This document shows, piece after piece, positions 37,797-47,315 of a stretch of DNA of 64,000 nucleotides. Position 1 is the stretch's first letter. Each line of letters opens with the position of its first letter. The translations under genes were made by a program, and so were the position numbers. Below the pieces are notes generated by a model. It searched no databases. It saw nothing but the letters and a program-made list of their open reading frames with translations, and was not told where the DNA came from. The stretch lies in the NCBI RefSeq assembly GCF_005116645.1, contig NZ_SWCM01000004.1, positions 310,001 to 374,000 of the forward strand, in the 5' to 3' direction. The DNA is from Desulfopila sp. IMCC35006. Lineage in GTDB: Bacteria > Desulfobacterota > Desulfobulbia > Desulfobulbales > Desulfocapsaceae.

Positions 37797-39173
37797 CTAT
37801 TGTTTCCCATATCTGTTCAACTTGCTCTGCAGCGTCTTACGGGTGATCCCCAATCTTCTTGAGGCCTCACTCTTATTGCCGGCAGTGTCGGCAAGTGTTT
37901 TAAGGATGAGCTGTTTTTCAGCATCAAAGAGAGATACAGGTTCGGTGGGGTGAGGAGCGGTGTATTTCATGGCTTGATTCTGGATGGGCAGGGGCAGGCT
38001 TTTTTCCGTCAGTTCCGTTCCCCGCATAAGAATAATGCCCCGTTCAATGGCATTCTCCAGCTCCCTGACATTGCCGGGCCAATCATACTGGACGAGAAGG
38101 TCCATACATTCGACAGTTATCTTGTCGAGAACCCGCCTGTTCTTGTCGGCAAACTTGCGGGCAAAATGTTCAACCAGCAAAGGGATATCTTCCCGCCTCT
38201 CCCTGAGCGGGGGGACAGTCAGCATGACCACATTCAATCGATAATAGAGATCCTCGCGGAAATTATTTCCGGCGACCGCTTCTTCCAGGTTTCTGTTGGT
38301 GGCGGCGATAATACGAACATCCACATGGATCGTCTCTTCACCGCCCACCCGCTGCAACTCCTGCTCCTGAAGGACGCGAAGCAGTTTAACCTGCATTGCC
38401 TGCGACGTCTCACCGATCTCGTCGAGAAACAGGGTGCCGCCATCCGCCTGGACGAACTTGCCCTCACGCTGTTTCTCCGCCCCGGTAAAAGCCCCTTTTT
38501 CGTGGCCGAAGAGCTCGGACTCGAGCAATCCTTCGGCCAGGGCGGCGCAGTTGACCTTGACAAAAGGCTGACTGTATCGCTCGCTGTTGTTGTGCAGGGC
38601 CTCGGCGATCAACTCCTTGCCGGTGCCGGATTCGCCATACACAAGCACCGTCGCCTCGGTTGGTGCCACATACCCAACCATCTCCAGTAATTCAATCATC
38701 GGCGGGGACGTGCCGATAATAGTCGTTTTCAGCTTCAACCCGCCTGGCGCTGCCTGCAGTCGGCTGCTCACGACCTGGTGGTGATCAACCGCCCGCAGCA
38801 AGGCCAGACGCAGGCGATCGAAATCAAGCGGTTTGGTAAGGTAGTCATGCGCCCCCTGCTGAATAACCTCCACGGCGGCATCCACTGACGAATAAGCGGT
38901 CATGATGATCACCGGCAGGCTGGGATAACGGGCATGAATGCGCGTGAACGCCTCGCGACCATCCATTCTGGCCATGCGCACATCCATCAGGACCGCGTCG
39001 TAGCTGTTCTTGTCTACAGCCGCCACCGCCGTTGCACCGTCATCCGCCTCAACACAGCGCCAGCCCCACTTTTTCAGCAAAGAACAGAGCATATAGCGAT
39101 GCACCTGATCGTCATCCACCACCAGAATTGTCACCGGATTTTTTTTCACTCCTCCTCCAATATATCGATCCAT
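37797..39173 (-). CDS. Sigma-54-dependent response regulator (NtrC/ZraR family)
   Basis: The protein is 458 aa from ATG 39173 (MDRYIGGG). The receiver domain has acidic pocket VVDDD and phospho-acceptor Asp in AVLMDVRM. The AAA+ domain has Walker A GESGTGKE, the sigma-54 contact GAFTGA and Walker [13 protein letters not shown] Fis-type helix-turn-helix ends the protein ([16 protein letters not shown]). It should activate sigma-54 promoters when phosphorylated. No histidine kinase gene is adjacent, so its partner and targets are unknown. Confidence 0.93.
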   Translation of the reverse strand: MDRYIGGGVKKNPVTILVVDDDQVHRYMLCSLLKKWGWRCVEADDGATAVAAVDKNSYDAVLMDVRMARMDGREAFTRIHARYPSLPVIIMTAYSSVDAAVEVIQQGAHDYLTKPLDFDRLRLALLRAVDHHQVVSSRLQAAPGGLKLKTTIIGTSPPMIELLEMVGYVAPTEATVLVYGESGTGKELIAEALHNNSERYSQPFVKVNCAALAEGLLESELFGHEKGAFTGAEKQREGKFVQADGGTLFLDEIGETSQAMQVKLLRVLQEQELQRVGGEETIHVDVRIIAATNRNLEEAVAGNNFREDLYYRLNVVMLTVPPLRERREDIPLLVEHFARKFADKNRRVLDKITVECMDLLVQYDWPGNVRELENAIERGIILMRGTELTEKSLPLPIQNQAMKYTAPHPTEPVSLFDAEKQLILKTLADTAGNKSEASRRLGITRKTLQSKLNRYGKQ

Positions 39174-39370
39174 GTCAAAAGCTACTCCCTTCAGTACCTT
39201 ACAGATTGTGTTGTTGTTTTTGCAAAAAAGACAACCTGTCTCAAGGCACCTACAATATATGTGGCGATCTCCTTTGAAAAGCAAGGCAAAAAACTGCGAT
39301 TACTGGTACATATACAATTCTGGAATTTTCCCTTGCCAGTCAAATTATCCTATTTTTCCGGAGACATATA

Positions 39371-39859
39371 ATGCACGAAATTTCGATAATCACCGTTGGC
39401 GGTACAATCGACAAGGTCTATTTCGATGCTAAAAGCGAATATGAGGTCGGCCCGCCGAATATCGAAAAGGTTCTGCTGGAGTTACATCTTTCCATCAGCT
39501 ACAGGATCAACTCTCTGATGCGAAAAGACAGCCTCGACCTGACCGGGGAGGACCGGGCATTGATCGCCGCAACAGTCGCCGCAGACCCATGCAACCGGAT
39601 TGTCATCACCCACGGAACCGACACGATGGTGGAAACGGCACGGCAACTGACAAAAATCAGTCACAAAACCATCGTTCTTACCGGCGCCCTGGAACCTGCA
39701 CTTTTTAAAACCAGCGACGCAGTTTTTAACATAGGCTGTGCCTTTGGCGCCGTTCAATCGCTGGGACCGGGGGTCTATATTGCTATGAACGGCAAGGTTT
39801 TCCCTGCAGACAATGTGCGGAAAAATCTGCAGGAGAACAGATTTGAAACCGTATCCTGA
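39371..39859 (+). CDS. Single-domain asparaginase-like protein
   Basis: This 162-aa protein covers only the N-terminal domain of type I/II L-asparaginase, about half the usual 330 aa. The nucleophile region (VGGTIDK) and the second catalytic motif (THGTDTM) are both present, followed by VLTGALEP. GGAGA stands before the ATG. No remnant of the C-terminal domain follows before the stop, and stand-alone proteins of this size occur in other bacteria, so it is probably not truncated. Activity would need the missing domain to be dispensable. Confidence 0.8.
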   Translation: MHEISIITVGGTIDKVYFDAKSEYEVGPPNIEKVLLELHLSISYRINSLMRKDSLDLTGEDRALIAATVAADPCNRIVITHGTDTMVETARQLTKISHKTIVLTGALEPALFKTSDAVFNIGCAFGAVQSLGPGVYIAMNGKVFPADNVRKNLQENRFETVS

Positions 39860-39903
39860 GGTTGCTTCTCGCGCCACATCACTGTTGTTTGTGTCCTGTA
39901 CGG

Positions 39904-42900
39904 CTATCGTTCAAAGGAATAAATCAGATCTGTTCCAGTCGACTCTGACGAGCTTCTGGTCTCCACGGAAAAACCGCGTGTCAGATCGTATCGGACCCGA
40001 AACTGACCGAGTTGATTGAACATATTCAGGTCATAACCGATATACAGGTCCTTGGTAAGGCGTTTACCGACGACCAGTGACACATTTTCCTTGGTACTGC
40101 TCCCCTCAAGGTGCAGGTCGTCGAGAAACAAGAGGTTCCCAAGCTTCTTGACAAAACCGGTACTGCCGTTCACCCCAAGCATGACTGCGGCAGCCTCGAG
40201 AACACTTCCCTCCGATTGCGTGGAGCCGGCCAGGGAATGTCCAACCATCATCATCGACAGGATCTCGGTATCCTCCATAAATGGATCGGAAAAAAGATGA
40301 TATTTAAGGTCCTGGACCAGGCCGCTGATGTCCACCCCCACAACATAAGCCACCCCGCTATTATTCTGGCCATCCACTTTTACCTGGGCCCTGACATCAA
40401 CACCGGGATTATCGATAGGCCCTCCGGTAAACAGCATTCGCCCCCTCTCAATACTGAGGGACCGACCGTAAATGGTAAAGGTGCCGCCGACAAGATCGAG
40501 TTCTCCCCGGCCGGCCAGGGAATTGTCGGGATTGGTGTTGACCATCAATTGTCCGCCTAACCTGCCGGCCAGTCCATAGCCATTGATACGGACATCGTCC
40601 CCCAGTCGGACCTTAATTTGCAGACGTACTGGCCAGCCGGCAATCTGCTCTTTTGCCGTATCATCGACGAGAACAACATCATCGGAAACACTGATCGAAC
40701 CACTCATCTGCTCCGGAGTTATCCGTCCATACGGCACGTCGATGGTGCCACGAACCTGAACATTTTCGGCGGAGAAGGTTACCTGGATATCCGGATTGAC
40801 CCGAATAAAATACTCGGGAAGATTCACCAGAAGGAATTCGTTGCCCTTTATATCTACCGTACCTTCTATCCCTTTCGGGCCATATTGCAATGTACCCTCG
40901 GCGGTCAGTTTCCCGGAACCGGAAGTCGCTGCAGCGGTTATCTTTGCCGATTTCTCTCCAGCCTGAATGGATAAGGTCACATTTGTCAAAGTGATTCCCT
41001 GATAGGGCAGATCGATCCCCCCATCCTGAATGCTCACGGTCCCGTATATCTGCGGCTTCCCAATCGTACCGGCAAGGGTAAACGAATTGTTCACCCGGCC
41101 AGACGGTTCCACCCCATAACTGGTAAAGGCGGTGACGGAAGACAGATCGAAATGATGCAATTCAAGGCTTCCATGCACAGGCAGAGAGCCTAACGGGGTC
41201 GCAAAGCTCCCCACTCCGCTGGCATCACCATTCAGGATAACCTGGCTGCCATTGCGCATGCGGATATCCGCATGCGCCTGCACAAGCGAGTCAGCCAGCT
41301 GAAGAGACAGCACGGAACCGGCAAAGTAAAAGGGGGTCTGCTCATTTTCCTTGATTTTTGCCAATGCCCCAGAGGCCTGAACACGACTGTCCACTCTGGC
41401 TGAAAGCAGGCGATGCCTGTTGCCGGCAGCCTCTATGTCCGCATGAAGCTGGCCTCTGACCGGAACAGCAATCAACTTGAGACGATTAAGCCACTGCAGG
41501 GGCAGCGAAGTAAGTTTGCCATGCATCCGCCATGCGGTTTCTTTTTCCAGCTGTACATCGCCTCCGAGACAGACTGCGCTTTCGCCATTCGACAGACAGA
41601 ATGCATCAACAAGAGCGCCATGACTGTCGGCGGTAACTGCGCTGTCTTTCTGCTGCCGCCAGATGCCATAGTCGAGCGTAGACAACTGAAAATGAGACAA
41701 TACCCCCTGCCATGTATCACGATACCGGCCATGAATTCTTCCTGCCAGACGGCCCAGCGGCCCGACACCTTCCACCTCAGCGGAATGGTTCGCCGTCGTC
41801 CCATGCAGCGTAAGCCCGACTTTATCCAGAGGTACCCCGGCCAGAGACATTTTTTCCCCGACCAGCGAACCGCGCAGTTGTCCTTTACCGGTAAAATCAG
41901 CCTTGATTTCTGCCTGCATCCGGCCAAAAGCATAGTCCTGATAGCTGAGCCCCTTCCCCTGGAACTGCGCACTCAGCTGCGGGGTGTTACGATTGCCCTG
42001 CAGGTTACCCCGAAGCGATACGCTGCCGGCAGCTTTCGGCAGAAGCGCGCCGATCCCCGGAGAGACAAAGGAGAAATCCAGGGCCAGACGATCTCCCGCC
42101 CGGCCATTGACCACCAGCTGCGACAAGCCGCTTTTCAGCACCAGACCGGAGGTTGTCAGGATCTCGTCGGTGAGGGTGATTTCGCCTCCCCCGGAAAGTT
42201 TGTTTCCGCGCAGCGTACCGCCAATTTTTTTTATATTGAGAGAGCCCTCCGGTCCGTTTTTCCCCAGTTTGCCCTCTGTTGCAAATTCACCGTTGATACT
42301 GCCCGGAAATTCGGCATACAACCAGGACGGGTCAAAGTTGTCCAACCGTACCTTAGCTGACCAGCCTGGCTGTGCCGCCCATGAGAACGAGCCTTCTTCG
42401 ATCAGGGCAAGACCGGTCACCTCGCCGCTGCGAATGGTCAGGCCATCGGTGTACACGTCGTTTTCACGGAGAAAGACATTGCCGGATGCCGAAACCTTGT
42501 GATCACGCAGCAGGCCATCGAGGCGGGAAACTGCGAAAGATGCGACAACACCATGCTCTTTAACGTCTCCCTTACTGACCAGTTCGGCGTTGAGTTTCCC
42601 CTGCAGCTCCGTGGTTATGACGGAAGGATCGAAGTTTTTGAACAGAAAACGCCCCTGCCAGGAAAATATATCCCGCCAGGAAATTTTTCCACCCATTGCT
42701 TCCGCGGAACTGTCTTTGCCGTAAATACGCAGGGATTGAAAATCGATGCCCCAGCCATCGCCATCAATATCGCTGACCAGATGCTTGTCAGTCAGGGCAT
42801 CCCATGCCCCGTCCGCCTCGACATGCCCCCGATAGCTGGAAAAATCACCGGTGAGCTCGCCGGTTACCGCCGCCAGCTCTATTTTCGGACAATATTCGAT

Positions 42901-43707
42901 AAGGGTCGACAGATCGACATCTTTGGCATCAAGTCTTGCCGTCCACGTCGGCACGGTCAGAAGATTGACGAAATCGCCTTTGACCCGGATGGAGCCGGGA
43001 CTATGGATACCGATCTCCACATGGGGAGCCTCGAGCGGTCCGCCGATCGAAAAAGTGCCGGCCATCGGATAAAATCCGAAACCGGCCAGGCGCCAGTTAC
43101 CGAGCAGATCCACGCGCCGGTTCTCCTGCACTTCGATATTTCCATGCAGCGTCAGTCCGAGGTCCGGACCCTGCATGTCAAATTCATTGACGGTAAGCCA
43201 CTCGGCATCGCCCGAAAAGGCGGCAGTGAGGCTGTCGATCCGCACCAGCTCCACCCCCTTACTGTCAACTACATCCAGCCTGTTCACGACCAGGCGGTCA
43301 ACTTGAACAGAAAAAGGCAGACCCGTGGCAAACAGGTTATTGGCGGGCTGCCGGGCTGCATCGCCTGACTGTTTATTGGCCGGACCAGCATCGAGAACGA
43401 CACTCACCCCGTTCACGGCAATTTCTGCAATAGCCAGCTTCGCCCTGAAAAGGTTTGCCGGACGCCAGGACACGTCCACCTGTTGCACATCGATATCTAC
43501 ACCTGCGCCCGGCAGTCGAACACCTTTAAAGCGCATGTCACCAAGCAGGCGCCCTTCAACCTGGCCAATAGAGACAATGCCACCGCCAAACCGATTGACC
43601 CCCTTCTGGATAACAAGCAGACCGCGCTCTGTCGAGAAGAGGAACACGAAACCGACCAGCAGCAGGAGTAACATCGATAACAGGAAGAATGAGGCGTGTT
43701 TCATCAC
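39904..43707 (-). CDS. tamB: TamB-like translocation and assembly module protein
   Basis: This 1267-aa protein has an N-terminal membrane anchor (residues about 8-26) and a long repetitive beta-rich body. The C-terminal DUF490/TamB domain (about 930-1267) includes RGELDLVGGTFTIYG, GRMLFTGGPIDNPGVDVRA and a final beta-barrel-like FRVRYDLTRG. It bridges the inner membrane to TamA and is linked to phospholipid transport or outer-membrane protein assembly. The start GTG/ATG overlaps the tamA stop, so the genes are translationally coupled. Confidence 0.9.
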   Translation of the reverse strand: MMKHASFFLLSMLLLLLVGFVFLFSTERGLLVIQKGVNRFGGGIVSIGQVEGRLLGDMRFKGVRLPGAGVDIDVQQVDVSWRPANLFRAKLAIAEIAVNGVSVVLDAGPANKQSGDAARQPANNLFATGLPFSVQVDRLVVNRLDVVDSKGVELVRIDSLTAAFSGDAEWLTVNEFDMQGPDLGLTLHGNIEVQENRRVDLLGNWRLAGFGFYPMAGTFSIGGPLEAPHVEIGIHSPGSIRVKGDFVNLLTVPTWTARLDAKDVDLSTLIEYCPKIELAAVTGELTGDFSSYRGHVEADGAWDALTDKHLVSDIDGDGWGIDFQSLRIYGKDSSAEAMGGKISWRDIFSWQGRFLFKNFDPSVITTELQGKLNAELVSKGDVKEHGVVASFAVSRLDGLLRDHKVSASGNVFLRENDVYTDGLTIRSGEVTGLALIEEGSFSWAAQPGWSAKVRLDNFDPSWLYAEFPGSINGEFATEGKLGKNGPEGSLNIKKIGGTLRGNKLSGGGEITLTDEILTTSGLVLKSGLSQLVVNGRAGDRLALDFSFVSPGIGALLPKAAGSVSLRGNLQGNRNTPQLSAQFQGKGLSYQDYAFGRMQAEIKADFTGKGQLRGSLVGEKMSLAGVPLDKVGLTLHGTTANHSAEVEGVGPLGRLAGRIHGRYRDTWQGVLSHFQLSTLDYGIWRQQKDSAVTADSHGALVDAFCLSNGESAVCLGGDVQLEKETAWRMHGKLTSLPLQWLNRLKLIAVPVRGQLHADIEAAGNRHRLLSARVDSRVQASGALAKIKENEQTPFYFAGSVLSLQLADSLVQAHADIRMRNGSQVILNGDASGVGSFATPLGSLPVHGSLELHHFDLSSVTAFTSYGVEPSGRVNNSFTLAGTIGKPQIYGTVSIQDGGIDLPYQGITLTNVTLSIQAGEKSAKITAAATSGSGKLTAEGTLQYGPKGIEGTVDIKGNEFLLVNLPEYFIRVNPDIQVTFSAENVQVRGTIDVPYGRITPEQMSGSISVSDDVVLVDDTAKEQIAGWPVRLQIKVRLGDDVRINGYGLAGRLGGQLMVNTNPDNSLAGRGELDLVGGTFTIYGRSLSIERGRMLFTGGPIDNPGVDVRAQVKVDGQNNSGVAYVVGVDISGLVQDLKYHLFSDPFMEDTEILSMMMVGHSLAGSTQSEGSVLEAAAVMLGVNGSTGFVKKLGNLLFLDDLHLEGSSTKENVSLVVGKRLTKDLYIGYDLNMFNQLGQFRVRYDLTRGFSVETRSSSESTGTDLIYSFER

Positions 43708-45500
43708 AGATCGCCTCCTACGGTGATATGAACGTGAAGCGGATATCCATCTTCCGTTACTGCCGAGGCGAGGTCGAGGCGTATCTGACCGAATGGTAAC
43801 CGAAACCTGACCCCAGCTCCCGCGCCCTGGCTGAAATCAAGTGACAGATCATCGGTCGCCGTTCCAACATCCCAAAACGTGGCGAGACTCCATCTTTCGG
43901 TGACAACACGCTCGAGCTCAATACTGCCTACCACCAGGTAACGACCGCCGATGACCGTGCCGGAAGAATCCTCAGTACCAATTGATTTATAACTATAGCC
44001 ACGGACACTGCTGTCACCACCGGTATAAAAACGTAAGGATGGCGGAAGTTTATCTATCGAATCTACCAGGGTGACTCCGAGCGAGCCTCGGCCGATTACC
44101 CGCCAGTCTTTGAGCGGCGTAACGATCGCCTTACCATTTACCGTAGTCTGCAGAAAATTGACGTCGGAAACCAGCCCGTCGACGCCCCCCAGAAAACCAA
44201 CCGATGTCTGTAGACCGTTTCTGGTATACAAAATATCGTCGGCCAGCACCATTCCGGCTTTAAACGAGGGAACCAGCAGGGTTGAGGCACCACTGGTACT
44301 GCCTATATCATAAACCTCATCACGCAACTCCACACCGCCGCCCAGGGTGTAGCGAGGTCCTGCATATTCATGGGCCACCGAGGCGGTAAACAGCGTGGTA
44401 TTCGTGTCATTCCATTGTTTATCCTGATACGTGAGACTGTTGATCAGTTTATTATAGCGCGGCTCGCTGCCAGGAATTTCATAACGCAACGATATTGCGT
44501 TTTCGAATTGCGAGAGTTGCAAGGAACTGCTGATCTTATGGCCTTCAGAATTAAAAAGCCTGTTGGACCAGTCCACTTTCCCTTTAATCCCGGTATCGGT
44601 GGCGTAGCCTAATCCAAGGCTGTATTTATTCAGGTGCTCAGGTGCCGTCAGCTGAACATCGACGGGAACACGAAAATCCGTTGCCCGACGCGTTCGCCCC
44701 TGCACCTCTACCCGACTGAAATAATCAGTGCGGTAAAGTATCGACTGCAGTTCGAATATTTTTGCAGGGTTGTACGCATCGCCTGGCTTATACGGCAGAT
44801 ATCGATCCAGCAGATCCTTATTGAGGATATTCCGGGTACTGGTGGTTGTGCCGAAAACATACTGCCGGCCGCTATCGAAAACCAGATGGACCGCAGCACT
44901 ATTCGTTTGCGTATGTATCCGCAGGGCTCGTTCAGTAAAGCCGGCATCGAGAAACCCTTCTCCGCGAGCGAGATAGATCAGTTGCTTTTTTCCCTGTTCG
45001 TACACTTCCTGATTCAGGATGTCGCCTTTCTTGACCGGAAATGCAGCGACGCCCTGCACCAGCTGCACATTGTTACTGCCTTGTCCAGTCAGCTCAAGGG
45101 CCACATCGCCGACAATAACCGGCGGTCCTTTGTCTATTGTGTACATTGCAGTGAAGGTTTCACCATCTTTTTTCAGCTGGCTTTCAACAACCGGATTATA
45201 ATAGCCAAACGGAGCCAAGGCAGACTGGATATCCGCTTTTGCCTGCCGGTGTAACCGCTTGATTGCTTTCGGCTGCAACCTTTCATTGTTTTTCTGGAGA
45301 TTAATGGCCAGCCGGGCCATGACATTTTTGTAAAGGGGGCCGCTGACTCCTTTCACCGCAACATCAAGGTGAACGGTTGCACCTGCCGCCACAGGCATCA
45401 GTGTCAGCAAGACCATAAACAAGAATACTATTCGACAGAACAAGGATGGTATACTATGAAAGAATGAAATTTCAGAATTGAATAGAGGCATCCGTACCAT
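43704..45500 (-). CDS. tamA: TamA-like outer-membrane protein (POTRA plus BamA-type barrel)
   Basis: This 598-aa protein has a signal peptide with a hydrophobic core at about 22-40. POTRA repeats follow to about 270. A 16-strand-type barrel ends in the surface-antigen motif region (FYTGGDSSVRGY, with the lid-lock RGY) and VGSIELERVV. The last residue pattern is compatible with Bam insertion, though it ends VGGDL rather than F. It is the first gene of the tamA-tamB pair, and diverges from the RNA methyltransferase gene. Confidence 0.9.
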   Translation of the reverse strand: MVRMPLFNSEISFFHSIPSLFCRIVFLFMVLLTLMPVAAGATVHLDVAVKGVSGPLYKNVMARLAINLQKNNERLQPKAIKRLHRQAKADIQSALAPFGYYNPVVESQLKKDGETFTAMYTIDKGPPVIVGDVALELTGQGSNNVQLVQGVAAFPVKKGDILNQEVYEQGKKQLIYLARGEGFLDAGFTERALRIHTQTNSAAVHLVFDSGRQYVFGTTTSTRNILNKDLLDRYLPYKPGDAYNPAKIFELQSILYRTDYFSRVEVQGRTRRATDFRVPVDVQLTAPEHLNKYSLGLGYATDTGIKGKVDWSNRLFNSEGHKISSSLQLSQFENAISLRYEIPGSEPRYNKLINSLTYQDKQWNDTNTTLFTASVAHEYAGPRYTLGGGVELRDEVYDIGSTSGASTLLVPSFKAGMVLADDILYTRNGLQTSVGFLGGVDGLVSDVNFLQTTVNGKAIVTPLKDWRVIGRGSLGVTLVDSIDKLPPSLRFYTGGDSSVRGYSYKSIGTEDSSGTVIGGRYLVVGSIELERVVTERWSLATFWDVGTATDDLSLDFSQGAGAGVRFRLPFGQIRLDLASAVTEDGYPLHVHITVGGDL

Positions 45501-45559
45501 TCATCGCAACCGCATGGATGTCGTATCCTGCCGGCGAGACACAGAAAAATAATCGAACA

Positions 45560-46921
45560 ATGACACTTGAAAAAATCCACATAACAAAGATAGTTAACGG
45601 AGGGTACGGTTTTGCCCGACTTGCCACCGGACAGATTGCTCTCGTCCGGCAGGTGCTGCCGGATGAGACCGTTATATTAACCACAGAAGAAGCGAAAAAA
45701 AACTATCTTTTTGGCAGTGCACAACAAATCCTCACCGAACACCCCGGAAGGATTCTGCCCCCCTGCCAGTATTACGGCCAGTGCGGAGGTTGCGATCTGC
45801 AGCACTGCAACTACACTACCCAGTTGATTCTCAAACGAGGTATTATCGAGGACCTTCTCCTCCGGCAAAACAACCAGGCAGTCAGGGAGTCAGCTGGTCT
45901 GCTGGCAGATCCGGTCCCCTCACCCCATGCCTTTGGCTACCGGCAGCGCATCCGACTGCAGATCGGCCGCCACGGGGTTGTCGGTTTTCATCGATATCAT
46001 TCCCATGATATTATCCCCATTGAAAGGTGTCTGCTGGCCGGTGATTCCATAAACAAAACCCTCACCGCGCTACAGGTTCATGAAGATGGACGCAGGTTGT
46101 GCGAACTGTCAACTGAGGTGGAAATTCAGCTTAACCCACAAACCGGACAGACGGTCTGTATTTTCCATTTCAGCAGAAAAATCCGCCCGGCCGATAGTGA
46201 ATCGGCCAAACGATTCTGCCGTGATGTCCGCGACGTCGAACGGATATTTTTCATTGGCACAATCTTCCCCATCACCGGGCCTTTTTTTGACGAACACGAT
46301 AAGAGCAATACACATTCCGGCAACAACCTCACGGTTCATTATCCTGCTGCCACCGGCGCAGAAAACCCCTTCGCACTCTCCTGGGAAGCCGGCGGGTTCT
46401 GCCAGGTCAACCTGACCCAGAACAAAAATCTTATTGAAATTGTAATTGAGTTCTGCGACATCACGCAAACAGAAACCGTCCTTGACCTGTTCTGCGGTAT
46501 GGGGAATTTCTGCATCCCCCTGGCCATGAAAGCACAAGAGGTTTTCGGCATCGAAGGCCAGGGTTCCGCCATCCGCAGCGCGAAAGTTAATGCGGCACAT
46601 GCCGGACTGACCAACACCCGATTCCTGAAAAGTCCGGTAGACACTGCCTGCATGGACCTTGCGGAAAAAGGCCGCCAGTTCGATTGCGTGGTCATGGATC
46701 CGCCGAGACAGGGGGCACCGGGACTTGCGCATCAGCTGGCAAAAATTACAACCAAACGCCTGATCTACATTTCCTGCGATCCGTCAACCTTGTGCCGCGA
46801 CCTGGCAGATCTGAGCTGTGAAGGGTTCACTATCCGCAAAATCCAGCCGGTCGATATGTTCCCCCAGACCCACCACATCGAAACCGTGGTTCTTCTGGAG
46901 AAAGGTTGCAAACCGGCATAA
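45560..46921 (+). CDS. 23S rRNA (uracil-5) methyltransferase, RlmD/RlmCD family
   Basis: This protein of about 453 aa has a TRAM RNA-binding domain first (residues about 1-55). An Fe-S site follows, CGQCGGCDLQHC-like with cysteines in CQYYGQCGGC, plus a later IERC. The SAM-dependent methyltransferase domain has LDLFCGMGNF, VMDPPRQG and the catalytic Cys loop ISCDPSTLCRDL. It methylates U in 23S rRNA; whether U747, U1939 or both cannot be told. An ATG at 45518 would add 14 residues. Confidence 0.88.
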   Translation: MTLEKIHITKIVNGGYGFARLATGQIALVRQVLPDETVILTTEEAKKNYLFGSAQQILTEHPGRILPPCQYYGQCGGCDLQHCNYTTQLILKRGIIEDLLLRQNNQAVRESAGLLADPVPSPHAFGYRQRIRLQIGRHGVVGFHRYHSHDIIPIERCLLAGDSINKTLTALQVHEDGRRLCELSTEVEIQLNPQTGQTVCIFHFSRKIRPADSESAKRFCRDVRDVERIFFIGTIFPITGPFFDEHDKSNTHSGNNLTVHYPAATGAENPFALSWEAGGFCQVNLTQNKNLIEIVIEFCDITQTETVLDLFCGMGNFCIPLAMKAQEVFGIEGQGSAIRSAKVNAAHAGLTNTRFLKSPVDTACMDLAEKGRQFDCVVMDPPRQGAPGLAHQLAKITTKRLIYISCDPSTLCRDLADLSCEGFTIRKIQPVDMFPQTHHIETVVLLEKGCKPA

Positions 46922-46949
46922 TATTACCTATCTTGTGCACAATGATGCG

Positions 46950-47034
46950 GGAGTTCGGGGCAACCGGGCTGAGAGGGGTTTCATTAGTAACCCGACCGTT
47001 TAACCTGATCCGGATAATTCCGGCGGAGGGAACA
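46950..47034 (+). promoter_or_regulatory. TPP (THI-box) riboswitch
   Basis: The conserved TPP-aptamer blocks occur in order: GGGCTGAGAGG (CTGAGA at 46969-46974), ACCCG at 46990-46994, and AACCTGATCCGGATAATTCCGG ending in GGAGGGAA (47002-47032). It precedes a thiamine ABC transporter, exactly the expected target. A terminator follows at 47050-47080, so TPP binding most likely stops transcription. Confidence 0.95.
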
Positions 47035-47049
47035 GTGTGACCTATACAG

Positions 47050-47080
47050 CCGTCTCCTGCCCGGAGGCGGTTTTTCTTTT
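47050..47080 (+). terminator. Riboswitch expression-platform terminator
   Basis: An 8-bp stem (CCGTCTCC with GGAGGCGG, one G-T wobble) encloses a 5-base loop and is followed by TTTTTCTTTT. It starts 16 bases after the TPP aptamer. Confidence 0.85.
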
Positions 47081-47112
47081 GGGCGACACATGCCCTGAGA
47101 TATAATCTTTTT

Positions 47113-47285
47113 TCTGATTGCCCCGGAACGCAGCCTGTCGGAATGGAAGGGTGTGAGCTGTTCGTTTTTCGGGTCTCTGCAGCCAAGGATGGCTGCAGCG
47201 AAGCCCCCAGGGATGGGTTTACGGCGTCCCGGAAAACGAACAGCTCACACCCTGGCCCAGTAGCTGAACATTAGGGGTAATCAGA
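47113..47285. mobile_element. MITE-like element, copy A, in the thi leader
   Basis: A 173-bp palindromic element has ends TCTGATT and AATCAGA. Its inner arms GGGTGTGAGCTGTTCGTTTT and its complement flank a core with CTGCAGCCAAGGATGGCTGCAG. Copy B, in the opposite orientation, is at 55071-55250 and is nearly identical in the core. There is no coding sequence. It lies between the riboswitch terminator and thiB, so the thi transcript must cross it. Confidence 0.8.
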
Positions 47286-47315
47286 ATCTTTTTTCACATT
47301 ATTTTGGAGGATGGT

